DNA of 64,000 nt, taken from Solanum dulcamara. Lineage: Eukaryota > Streptophyta > Magnoliopsida > Solanales > Solanaceae. Numbering within the stretch: the first letter of the stretch is position 1; every line of letters starts with the position of its first letter. Positions 33,600-44,471 of the stretch are shown in pieces. A model generated the notes under the pieces. The model made no database searches. It had not been told where the DNA came from and saw nothing but the letters and a program-made list of their open reading frames with translations. A program made the position numbers and the translations under genes. Location of the stretch: the NCBI RefSeq assembly GCF_947179165.1, contig NC_077242.1:2790001-2854000 (forward strand), written 5' to 3'.

Positions 33600-36570
33600 A
33601 TCACGAGGATATTTGTGTAATTGATAGTGGAACAACTCATGTCGTTTTTAAAGACGAGAAATATTTTTCCAAACTTGCTTAGAAAAAAAATAAATGTTAC
33701 TACAATTTCTGATAATTCAAAAATAATTGAAAGTTTCAGAAAAGCTATTATATTTCCGTCTAAGAAGACAAAGATTGTTATAGACGATGAACTATTCTCT
33801 TTTAAATCCCCAAGAAACTTATTAAGTTTTAAAGATATCCGCATAAATTGATATTATGTTGAGACACTAAATAAAATAAATATTGAATACCTTGGTAGGA
33901 CTAAGAGTGTCTCAGGACAGAAATATATTTTGGAAAAATTACCAAGTTTGTCGCCTGGCCTATATTATGCAAAAATTAGTACAATTGAAGCACATATGAT
34001 CGTAAACCAGAAGTTTACTAATCTAAATATATTTGTGTTATGACATGATCAAATAGGTCATCCTAGATCAATAATGATGATACGAATTCTTGAAAATTCA
34101 ATTAGACATCCATTAAAGAACCAAAAGATTCTTATAAATGATGAATTTTTATGCGTTGCTTGTTATCAAGGCAAATTAATTGCCAGACCGTCGACCTTGA
34201 AGGTTGGCATCAAATCTTCTGACTTTTTAGAGTGTATACATGGAGATATATGTTGACCTATTCATTAACCTAGTGAATTGTTTAAATATTTATGGTCTCA
34301 ATAAATGCATCATCTAGATGGTCTCATGTGCATCTTATCATCTCGCAACTTGGCGTTTGCGAAGATGTTAGCACAAATAATAAGATTAAGGGCGCAATTC
34401 CTAGATTATCCAATTAAGACTATTCGCCTTGATAATGTTGAAGAATTTACATCTCAAGCATTTGATGATTATTGCTTATCAATTGGGATAAAAATTGAAC
34501 ATCCTGTTGCTCGTGTTCATATTTAAAATGACCTTGCAGAGTCATTTATTAAGTGCCTACAATTGATAGCCAGACTTTTACTAATGAAAAAATAAAATTG
34601 TCAATTTCTGTTTGAAGTAATGCTATCTTACATGCAGCAACACTTGTATGTCTTAGACCGACACATTATAATAAATACTCTCTATCACAACTAGTATTTG
34701 ATAATGAGCCAAATATAGTCCATATACGAATTTTTAGTTGTGCGATATACGTGCCTGTAGCACCACCACAACGTAAAAAAATGGGCCCTCAACGAAGATT
34801 GGACATATATGTTGGGTTTAACTAACCTTCCATAATTTTCTATCTTGAACCGTTGACAGGAGACTTATTTACTGCTCGATTTGTAGATTGTCGATTTGAT
34901 GAAATAATTTTTTCGCCATTAGGGGGAAAGAAAAAGGACCTACAAGAGAAATTGCATAGACAGTTTTATCACTATCTCATTTTGATCCACGTACCCGCAC
35001 ATGTGAGCAGGAGGTCCAGAAGATCATCCACTTATACAACATAGCAAATCAAATGCCAGATGCATTTACTGATTTGAAACGGATAACTAAGTCACATATC
35101 CCTATAGTGAATGTGTCTATCCGGATTAATGTCTCAAAAGGATCATCTACTAGTATCATAGCTTCTGAATCTTAAACATGCCTAAAGCATGGTAAACCGT
35201 TGGGTTCAAAGGATAAAAATCCTAGAAAGAAAAGCGTAAGGAATAATTAAAATGATACTACAAAAGACCCCCCTCCTCCCCGAATAAGGTCAAGATTTGA
35301 GTAATCTTAATATTTCTGAAGAAATTAGTGAATCTGAAACTCAAGTCAATGAAGAACTTTCAATAAATTCTATCAGTGATGAGATAAATTTAGATCGATC
35401 AAAAATTACGATGGATAATATTTTTGCATATAATGTTGCAATTAACCTCATAAAAGATAGTGAAAGTCTTGAGCCAAATTCCGTCGAAGAATATTGACGT
35501 AGATATGATTGGCTAGAATGGAAAAAGACAATTCAATCAGAAATAGACTCACTTGCTAAACGTGAGGTTTTTGGACCTGTAGTCCAAACTCGTGAAGGTG
35601 TAAAATCAGTTGGCTATAAATGGGTTTTAATGTGAAAACAAAGTGAGAGAAATGAAATTGTAAGATACAAGGCACGCTTTGTTGCATAAGGATTCTCTCA
35701 AAGATCCGGGTTCAACTATGAAGAAACATATTCACTTTTTATGGATAGAATAACTTTTTGATATCTTATCAGTTTAATTGTACATAAAAATCTTGAAATA
35801 CATCTAATAGATATAGTTACAGCTTACCTTTATGGCTTACTTGATAATGAAATTTACATGAAAATACAGAAGGATTAAAATAGCCGGAAGCATGTACTAA
35901 GTCTCGGGAGATGTACTCAATGAAACTGCAAAGATCATTATATGGTCTGAAACAACTAGGGCATATGTGGTATAATCGCCTTAGTGAGTACTTGATATGT
36001 GAAGGTTATATAAATGATGTAATTTGTCCATGTTTTTATCAAGAAAACAGAATCAGAGTTTGTTATACTCGCCGTTTATGTTGATGACATAAATCTCATT
36101 GGAATTTCTGAAGACGTCCAAAACGCGATTGAATATCTAAAGAAAGAATTTAAGATGAAACATCTTGTAAAGATAAAACTTTGTCTAGGTCTTCAAATTG
36201 AATATTTAGCAGATGGGGTCTTTATCCACCAATCTTCCTACACTGAGAAAATCTTAAAACGATTTTAAATGGGCAAAGCACGTCCATTAAGTTCTCCAAT
36301 GATTTTTCGATCACTTAAAGTAGAAAAAGATCCATTTCAAACTCCAGAAGAGGATAAGGAATTTCTCGATCCTGAAATACCATATCTTAGTGCTATTGGT
36401 GCACTTATGTACCTTGCTAACGCAACCAGTCCTGATATAACATTTTATGTTAATTTGTTGGCAAGGTATAGTTTATCCCTAATGCGAAAGCATTGAAATG
36501 GTATCAAACATATTTTGCGATATCTAAAAGGTACCATTGATATGAGTTTGTTTTATACTAACAGAGATTG
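33600..36570 (+). pseudogene. copia pol remnant (protease, integrase, RT, RNase H)
   Basis: Recognisable pieces in order: aspartic protease active-site region DSGTTHVVF (near 33626); GAG-pre-integrase pieces (GHPRS near 34055, CVACYQGKL near 34153); integrase core pieces (near 34420, TIRLDN); reverse transcriptase (YKWVLM near 35620, RYKARFVA near 35660, YVDDINLI near 36080); RNase H approach (YLSAIGALMYLANATSPDI near 36380-36440). The frame is broken many times by stops and small shifts. Confidence 0.8.
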
Positions 36571-36919
36571 TGCAGACCTTACCAACATCAACTTTTGAGA
36601 AGCTAAGATATAAGATTGGAATGCGTTGTCTCCACAATATCAAATAAAGTTTTCATCAGGGGGAGTAAAATACGCACTGCACTCTTTTTTCTTAATCAAG
36701 GTTTTGTCCCACTGGATTTTTCTTGATAAGATTTTTAATGAGGCAACACTCAAGGCGTATTACTAGATGTGTGTACTCTTTTTCCTTCACTAGGCATTTT
36801 TCCACTTAGTTTTTTCTAGTAAGATTTTAACGAGACACAATATTTATGGATGTTTACAATAATTATGTATATTATTTCTTGTAAAGTTTTTTGTTATTAC
36901 GTGGACATCCAAGAGGGAG

Positions 36920-37182
36920 TATTATGTAATTGGATGTCACCTTCCCTCCCCCTTTTTCCCTTCTACGTTTTTCTTTTTTTTCTTCTACTTTTTCTCCTCC
37001 ACTAACTTTTGTCCCACCAAGTTTAGGAATCAACTTGTATCAATTTGTTGCTTTCTTCATTTGCAGTGGTTATAAATAGCCACTATAAATGTAAATATAC
37101 ACATAAAAAATAATTATCTGGTCCTTTCTATTTTCTCTTACTCTCTACTTCTTATTTTATTAAGTTAGTTTATTTTATAACA
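36920..37182 (+). repeat. 3' LTR of the copia element
   Basis: 263 bp, from TATTATGTAATTGGATGT to TTTATAACA. It keeps a promoter-like GGTTATAAATAGCCAC (about 37070-37085) that the 5' copy has lost. The termini are TA...CA rather than the usual TG...CA in both LTRs. Confidence 0.85.
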
Positions 37183-37494
37183 GTGAATGCCTTTTTTGGC
37201 TTTTGCTCATTTTGTTGCAAAGTAGATGTTAATATTTTTTATTTATTGACTTAAGAATTCAAGTGTCATGTCATCAAAAATAATAGTTTAATCTTTTTGA
37301 AGTAAGTGACCTTTTAAGTGAAATAACAAAATTCAACTTTGTGATCTACTAAATGGTTGTATATTGCTTAAAGCCACATGATTATTAGCAAATGATTCTT
37401 AGAAATTTATGTTGATTGTCTATTTTGAGGAGAATTATTTAATAAATGATTATCTTTTTATTTTTTTTTATAATTTATGGATCTTTAAGATTAG
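37183..37494. other. Spacer between the copia element and a solo LTR
   Basis: About 310 bp of AT-rich DNA; no gene or named repeat seen. Confidence 0.6.
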
Positions 37495-37935
37495 TGTTAT
37501 GACACTCCACTTGATCTTGAAGAAGGTAGAAGAACTAGAGTCTTGAAGAGGTTAGTGGAAGACTCTAGATTCTTGTAGAAGCTTGCAGAGAAGTCTTGAA
37601 AGACTTGGAATTCTCTAGAGTGTGTAGAGAGTTCTAAAGTAGAGACTTCTTTGTAAATATGGAGGGACTTGTATAGTAAATTTTATTTACACTTAGGCCC
37701 CTTAGGAGTAGTATAAATAGAGGGGCATTCATTTGTAGCAAACCATCAATCAAGCATTCTTCCAAAGCAATACAAAAGCCTTCTTCATAAAAGTTCTCTT
37801 GTCTTTCTTACAATCTAGCATTCTCTTAGCGATCTAGTCTTAAAAGCTTACTTGAGCTTGCAAGATCGCGAAAGATTCATGAGTAAGTTGTCAAGTGCCG
37901 CACGGAGGTCTTAGTTGAAGTCTAAGCCCGTGACA
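37495..37935 (+). mobile_element. Solo LTR (copia-like)
   Basis: 441 bp starting TGTTATGACACTCCACTTG and ending GCCCGTGACA. It is flanked by ATTAG at 37490-37494 and (A)TTAG at 37935-37939. It contains a promoter TATAAATAGAGG at about 37712-37723 and a likely transcribed R/U5 region with CAATCAAGCATTCTTCC. No internal coding region or second LTR is adjacent, so it is best read as a solo LTR left by recombination. Confidence 0.75.
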
Positions 37936-38054
37936 TTAGGCTCTAAAAATTCACTTAAGCAAACTAAAAAACTTGTGAGAAAAAGTTAAAGACGATATCT
38001 AATATCTTGTTAATACTAACTGCTAAGAGCTATATTTACAAAAGTTTTAATAAA

Positions 38055-38698
38055 CAAAAGGGAAAATAACATTTATATCCCAAAAAGGAAAAAATATTTA
38101 TCCTTTAATGCCCATTACTTTTATATATCATTTTTTTAATTTTAAAATAATATAAATTTATTTTAAAATTCGCACGTTGATGTCATGCTGACGTCAGCAC
38201 TCACCCTAGATGATAGAGATAGTATATCAATATACCGATGGAGTATTACATAAGATTAAGCTCAGTCTTATATAATATCGATATGGTATCAATATATCGA
38301 TAAGGTATCGCAAAGAATAAATTACTAATTTAGAGTTTAATAAATAGGATTGTGATTTTAATAATTTTCTCTTAATTGTTTTATTTTTATTTTCTTAAAA
38401 AAGAGTCCAATCCTATATGATACAGATAGGGTATCAATATATCGACAGAGTATTACAGAGAATTAAGTTCAGTCTTATATGATACCGATATGGTATCAAT
38501 ATACCAATGGAGTATCACAGAGAATTATTTCATAGCAGTGATGCTGACGTCAGCATGACGTCATGTGCAAAATTAAAAAGGAGAAAGTTTGGTAAAAGGA
38601 TAAATAGTTTGGTTATGAGTCTATTAAGGGTAAATAATTTGAATTGTACCCAATTTGAATAAATAATTTTATAATTGGGTCTATTTGATGTAATTTTG
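38055..38698. mobile_element. TIR element with internal repeats (copy B)
   Basis: The halves are inverted relative to each other: 'GTTGATGTCATGCTGACGTC' near 38173 faces 'GCTGACGTCAGCATGACGTC' near 38543, and outside these 'TATTTATCCTTTAATG' faces 'GGTAAAAGGATAAATA'. Between them lie about four diverged units built on GATA(C/T)CGATATGGTATCAAT(A)TATCGA. The left and right arms resemble copy A at 24928-25351. No coding capacity; outer limits approximate. Confidence 0.55.
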
Positions 38699-39647
38699 TA
38701 TAAACAAAATCCAAATATCAACTAAAAAAAAGGCCATTTGCCTAAATCAGCCGATGACATTGCTAATGGAACAGGCCCAACTATTTCCTGACAAAAAAAA
38801 GTTAAAGGCCCATACTGAATTTCATCCCTACTTTTAAAGAGAAAAATAGGTCATTTGCACTTTTATTCCTATTTTTGTGCAGGCCTTTAATTTTATCGTT
38901 TAAAATAGATGATTTTTTTTGTAAGACATAAATTTATATTTTTACATTATAATATTTCACGAATTATATCTCGTGCCTTTAAGAACTCATGTCCAGCTAG
39001 GCCTAAATTTGATTCTAAAGACAAAAATTAAAGAACATTCTACTTGAAGGGCAAATATTAAGAAAAATATTCTGATTTGACTCAAAATGTTAAGAATTTA
39101 TGCTTCCTCTAAAAGATGAAAATGTTGGGTTTGGTCATGGTTTGACTATGAATATATTTATGACTAGATGTAATAAGTTCAGTAAAAGAATATTTACTCA
39201 CAGAGATTACGATGGTGTGATAAATAATTTCATCATCTTTAATCATAGATTTCAAATTTAAGCCTTAGATATGAAATCACTTTTATTAGGGAATGTTTGA
39301 CTTTTCAACGCAATATGAACAGGTAATAAATAGTATATATGTAAAAGAAGTATGTCAAAAATTATTTACAAACCTCGTTTTAGTTCAGTATAATTAAGAA
39401 AAATGCTTACTGCAGATTTAATTTAATTTGGATTGCTTAACGTGTAGGACAGTCTGGCACCTAGGTGTTGTTTTTATTAGAAAAGTAATTAAAGATTTCT
39501 CATTAATTTCGTGTTAATTAAATCAGTATAACAAATTATTAAATCTCGATTGCATAACATTAAACAATAGCCTGGGAGTTGTTTTTGTCAGAGAAAGTGA
39601 AAGAAACATACACGATCCTTTGTATCAGAACAAACAAAATAATATAT
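38699..39647. other. Spacer with a SINE remnant
   Basis: AT-rich, non-coding. The only recognisable item is the SINE-like fragment at 39209-39325. Confidence 0.55.
39209..39325 (+). repeat. SINE-like fragment
   Basis: 'GATGGTGTGATAAATAATTT', then 'tttcaaatttaagcc', then 'atgaaatcacttttattaggg' follows the order of head, B-box region and body of the tRNA-derived SINE at 27228-27420, strongly diverged. Confidence 0.4.
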
Positions 39648-40113
39648 TTCATCTCTATTTTTACTTATCCATTTTACTAAAAATAAATATCCAACAATAT
39701 TTTTTTCAATTTATGAAATCAAGAGGTAATTTTAACTTGGTTCCTAATTTACATTTATCATTAATTAGAATTCATTTTTCTGTTATATTTTTTAAGACAT
39801 CACATTTATTATATTCAAAGAGTGATATAGTAAAATTATTCTTCTATTTATAGTTTCTTATGAATTGTGCAAAGTCAATAGTGGATAAGTATTAATGGAC
39901 GGAGGGAAGGGGAGCCTTGGAGTAACACGTAAAGTTGCTGTCATGTGACCAAGAGGTCACGGGTTCAAGTCTTGAAAACAGCCTCTGACAGAAATGCAAG
40001 GTAAGGTTGTGTACAATAGACCCTTGTGATCCGGCCCTTTCTCGGACCCTGCGCATAGCGGGAGCTTTAATGCACCGGGCTGCCCTTTTTTATTGATGGA
40101 CGGAGGGAGTAGT
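39648..40113. mobile_element. Stowaway-like MITE (copy 1), split by an Au SINE
   Basis: The left arm has 'TTTTTACTTATCCATTTTAC' and the right arm ends 'GATGGACGGAGGGAGTA'. The interior is closely similar to copy 2 (40144-40380), sharing 'tttatgaaatcaag', 'ttagacatca/ttaagacatt' and 'attcaaagagtgatat'. The SINE sits within the right terminal repeat. The outer left terminus is decayed. Confidence 0.7.
39908..40091 (+). mobile_element. Au SINE, full length, with 17 bp TSD
   Basis: About 184 bp. It starts AAGGGGAGCCTTGGAGTAAC (box A region), has box B GGGTTCAAGTC (39961-39971), then 'aatagacccttgtgatccgg', 'gcgcatagcgggagcttta' and ends GCACCGGGCTGCCCTTTTT, the hallmark Au SINE 3' end. Flanks ATTAATGGACGGAGGGA (39891-39907) and ATTGATGGACGGAGGGA (40092-40108) form a 17 bp duplication with one mismatch. 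The target is a MITE terminal repeat. Confidence 0.9.
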
Positions 40114-40143
40114 ACTAAAAGTGTTGCATTTGATTAAATAAAA

Positions 40144-40380
40144 ACTCCCTCCGTCCATCTTTACTTATCCACTATACTAAAAATAGATATTCAACAATAC
40201 TTGTCTAATTTATGAAATCAAGAAATAATTTTCACTTAGTTCCTAATTTACCCTTATCATTAATTGCTAGTCATTTTTCTATTATATTTTTTAAGACATT
40301 ATATTTATTATATTCAAAGAGTGATATGGTAAAATTGTGTAAAGTCAATAATGGATAAGTAAAGATGAATGGAGAAAGTA
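40144..40380. mobile_element. Stowaway-like MITE (copy 2)
   Basis: 237 bp. Left end ACTCCCTCCGTCCATCTTTA and right end in reverse ACTTTCTCCATTCATCTTTA, both continuing CTTATCCA; 24 of 28 terminal bases pair by my reading. It lies about 30 bp after copy 1 in the same orientation. Confidence 0.8.
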
Positions 40381-40689
40381 TTATTTACGAAGGTTTCTTT
40401 ATTTTATTAAAATAGTGAAAGCAAAAAATAACACTGTAATAAATAAACTATATGTAGACTCCTATAAATTACGTCGATCATAATTCATACGCGTTGGAAC
40501 TCGGAATTTGTGTACGTTTTTTTTTCTTTTCTTTTAATAAGTATTTAGTATTTTTTCAAATCGTACGTAATATGAATCTGAATTAAGTGGATCAACATAA
40601 ATATACATCATGGATATTTGATGATGCAATTTCAATCCATGGTCTAACTTAGACATGTTTGATATCTTATCTGGCGTAGATAAACAATA
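40381..40689. other. Spacer between MITE copy 2 and the LTR-like block
   Basis: About 310 bp of AT-rich DNA without coding potential or a repeat I can name. The LTR-like block may start within it. Confidence 0.45.
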
Positions 40690-41640
40690 AAAATTAAATT
40701 TTATGAGTTTAATATTCGAAAATTTTCATATTAAATCTATTTGTAAACATTAAAATTATATTGGATTTAAATCCATAAATTAATTTGGACTATATTAAAT
40801 TCAAAAAAATAGTTCAAATGATGTGGCAATTCAAGTCAAATAAATGATCCACTAAAAGCACACCATGTGTCAAAGTTACGTGCAATCCAAGTCAAATTAA
40901 ATGAGTCACTAAAATTACACCACGTGTCAAAGTTATGTGTCAATCTAAGTCAAATTAAATGAGACACTAGAATAATGTCACGTGTATATGTGACATGTTC
41001 TGACTAATCAAATTAGAGCACTTTACCAAAGAAATTTGATTGGTCAGTTCAAACCAACCAATCAAATCACACTCTCATACCACTCTCTACAACTATAAAT
41101 AGGGGTCCTTATTATTCTCAGAAAAGGGGTGGAAAAGAACAAGAAGGAAGAAGAGAGCTCGTGGATCAAATGCCATAAATTTTCTACAAAACTATAAAAT
41201 TCAAGTAATCAAATTCAAGTTCAAGATCAAGAACAAAGTCAAATATTAAAAAGTTCGAGATCAAGTTACTTGTTCATATTTATTATTCGTCATAACCATA
41301 CAAGTGTTCGTGAAGAATAATTCAAATCCAAATTTGAAGATGAAGATTCAAGACCAAGTTATTCAAGCCCCCTTGATTCTAAATCAAATTCAACTTCAAC
41401 ATATTCCATATTATTTGAAGAATCAGAGGATTATCATAGAGATTGTAACACGCACTACATTTTGAAATCAAATATTACTTTTTGTTACTCCAATTTTCTA
41501 ATCTTGATTATTTATTTTTCTCGACTCGAAAATTTGTTGTTTACACTATTATAGATTCATATCTACTTTTGTTACAATATTTGCATCAAACCTATTGGAT
41601 TTACGCATCAAACTTATAATAACACCTCCTTTTCAACATT
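40690..41640 (+). mobile_element. LTR-like block (probable solo gypsy LTR)
   Basis: Structure typical of a Solanaceae gypsy LTR: three diverged copies of an approximately 58 bp unit with 'ATGTGTCAAAGTTA' and 'AAGTCAAATTAAATGA' (about 40820-40990), CCAACCAATCAAATCACA, promoter CTATAAATAGGGG (about 41093-41105), and a long A/C-rich leader ('caagttcaagatcaagaac'). No gag-pol follows. Ends not resolved and no target duplication assigned. Confidence 0.5.
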
Positions 41641-43100
41641 CACTTTTGCGGATTTCACTTTTTTCCTTTTATATCTTTTTGTTTTTGTTTTACTTGTTTC
41701 CTTTATCGACATATATTGCATGTGTTTCAATTGGATTCAGTTTTCTTTATGAGAAAAAAATATAATAAAAGTGCATAAAAGTCAGCACTTGAGAAAGCAA
41801 GACAATCACTGAAAAGATAAAAGAAAAAAAAGCAAGATAATCTAAGGTTGGGAAGAAAAATGGGAATCTCTGACCAAAAAGATAGTTTTTGGTCGGGTCA
41901 TAATTCTTATATTTTTTATACGATTATAATTACGCTTTAATTTTAAATAAGTAAAAATTAATAAATTATAAAAAAAATCATATTTTTATTTTAGCTCAAC
42001 TCATATTTTCATCCTATCAAAATAAAAATAAAAGTAAAAATAAGTTAATTTATTGAGACCAGAATATAAATTTAAGTTGAACAATCAAAACCTAGAAAGA
42101 GATACTTATTCACTAAAAAAAAATTAAAATATAAGAAGTCTTTTACTATTTTTTTTTATCGGATGTCCCCGAAGGGACAAGTATTTTACTATTTTAATTG
42201 GAAAAACTTATGACTTATACTATTTATACACAAATATTTTTTTGTAGGCTATTATTTAGTTTTTCTCCTTATTTTGAACGTTGTAGATTTATACCTCTTG
42301 AACTGACAGAAAATTAGAAAGTCCTTGAAAGGTAATATAATTCTATAAATAGTTCAAGTTATATATCTTTTCTATTTACAGAGATAAAAAAATATTTTAA
42401 GTAATTAAAAATTAAATATTACATGTCATATATCACAATAATCAAAATAAAAATTAATTAATAAATAAGTTACCAGAAATATTATTAAAAATGTATAAGA
42501 ATATTTTAAACTTTAATATAAGTGGTATAAAGTTGAGGAAATAAAGAGGCTCCTTGTCACAGATAAGAAAACAAAAAAAAAAAGCCAGCTGTCCATTTTA
42601 AATATCTTTCGAGCATATACTGTTCCTATGAATCTTTTATACAACATATGTAATTTTTCTCAAAAGAATAAAATATACATAAATTTTATCTTACGTGAAT
42701 GTAGTTAGGAGCAAAATTTGATAGATGTCCTTACATTATGGTTAGTTCTGATAAATCATGTCATCACGTGGCTCCTCCAGATTGCCCCATCAAAGACACA
42801 AAACTATAGTGCTACTAATTATTAATTAATTGTTGTAATTTTGGCTTTGAGTGTTTATTTAGATTCAGCCAAATGTTTTTTTGGACATTCAATTATGAGT
42901 CTTTGATTCATATCATTACGTGGAACTACTTAAATGAATTAGTACATAGATTGCACTATCTTTCCATATGCTTAAAGATTGACTTTATTGCTTGTTTGGA
43001 CTAGATGATTGCTTTTTGTTTAGTAATCACTCGTTAAGTATTAAATGAGTATCTAATTAAAAATATTTATCTAATATAACTTAGTTATATATTAAATCAA

Positions 43101-43353
43101 GATAAAATTAATTAATTTTTTTTATTTTACCCCTAAAATTAATATGACATTTTGAATGTAATCAATTTTCAATACTGGCTAAAGATAGAATTAATTAAAA
43201 ATAATTCTTATTTTACCCTTAAAATTAATATGACATTTTGAATGTAATCAATTTTCAATACTGGCTAAAGATAGAATTAATTAAAAAAAATTCTTATTTT
43301 ACCCTTAAAATTAATATGACATTTTGAATGTAATCAATTTTCAATACTGGCTA
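43101..43353. repeat. Tandem repeat, 3 units of about 86 bp
   Basis: The unit contains GATAGAATTAATTAAAAATA, TTACCCTTAAAATTAATATG and TTCAATACTGGCTAAA; units begin at about 43101, 43184 and 43270, the last incomplete. Units 2 and 3 are nearly identical; unit 1 is slightly shorter and more diverged. AT-rich, non-coding. Confidence 0.9.
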
Positions 43354-44273
43354 TTTCTATATTGTATGTATATTGCATTGGTATAAACAAAAGATAAAAT
43401 GATAAAATCTTTCAATATATTAATGATTTTTTAATCACAGTGTAAAGTGAAAAGTGTCCGTCTAATATGGACGGAGAAAGTACTATACTAGCATTTTCAA
43501 TTTTTTTTATTGGAATTAATAACAACAATTATTTTCGATACATCCTCGATTTAAAAGAGAAGTATTTAAATTAGAATTACAAGAAAATATAACATCAAAT
43601 AGCAAAGATACAAAGTAAATAAAACAACAAACAAAGGTGTTAGTGTAAGATCATTTTTCGGTGATCAAAATTTTATTTAAGAAAATAAGTTGTTTCAAAA
43701 TGATGGAAATGACTTTCATGGTTATAACGACACACAAAAAAGAGATCAATTTAAGAAAAGAGAGATACTATTAGAAGTTGTAGGAGTGATAACCTAATCT
43801 AATTAAATTTAAATTAGTCAGACTTAAAAAGATATCGAAATGAAAAAACACCAAAGGAAGGAGGGTCACATCTCATCAATTTATCAGTAAAAACATTCAT
43901 ATAAAACCTGTCCTTAGTCCTCATCGTCTACCACCCCAACAACGGGATGTTAATTCAGAGAACAGTTGCCATTATCACTGGACCAGTAGCCTTAAAACCA
44001 TTTTACAAGGATATGTTTGTCTTCTCTTTAATATAAATAAATTATTATTCATTTTTCCAGACTGGATATTAAAGAAAATACCAACTACTAAAATTCACTG
44101 GAGACCAAACAATAAAAACAAGAAGAGGGAAAATCCAACAAATCAATGCTCCCATTGCCTAACTAAACTGTTCACACCAAGTTGTAACAGAGTAATAAGT
44201 ACTTCTTAAATCTTTAATCAAATATTTCATGTTGAAGTCTCTTTAATCAAATATTTCAAATTGGAGTGTGAAT

Positions 44274-44360
44274 ATGAAGTCGCCTTTGGTAGATAATGCT
44301 TCCTTTACCCACAATATAGAATTTTCGACGACACTAATTGAAAAATCAAAAACCAAAATT
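44274..44360 (+). repeat. SINE body fragment
   Basis: 'ATATGAAGTCGCCTTTGGTA', then 'atgcttcctttaccc' and 'gaattttcgacgacact', then 'aaaaatcaaaaacc', matches the body and tail order of the tRNA-derived SINE family of this window. The head is missing. Confidence 0.45.
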
Positions 44361-44471
44361 GATAATTTCAACTAAAAAATTTACTGATGAAATAATTTTA
44401 AAGAAAAATGTACAAGCTAGACAAACAGTGCTAGACTACTGTATCCAATAGTAACAACAATTCGGGTCAGC

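Larger units (their letters stand above)
32201..37182 (+). mobile_element. Decayed Ty1/copia LTR retrotransposon
   Basis: LTRs at 32201-32375 and 36920-37182 flank a gag-pol region in copia order: gag, protease, integrase, reverse transcriptase, RNase H. Flanks GTGGA (32196-32200) and GTGAA (37183-37187) are a 5 bp target duplication with one change. A purine tract AAGAGGGAG ends at 36919, right before the 3' LTR. The internal region has many stops and frameshifts, so it is not autonomous. Confidence 0.88.
41641..44471. other. Intergenic region 3' of the acidic-protein gene
   Basis: About 2.8 kb, AT-rich, no coding region. It contains the 86 bp tandem array (43101-43353), a MITE-like end GGACGGAGAAAGTAC (about 43470-43483) and a SINE fragment (44274-44360). 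The last few hundred bases include the 3' UTR of the minus-strand gene. Confidence 0.6.
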
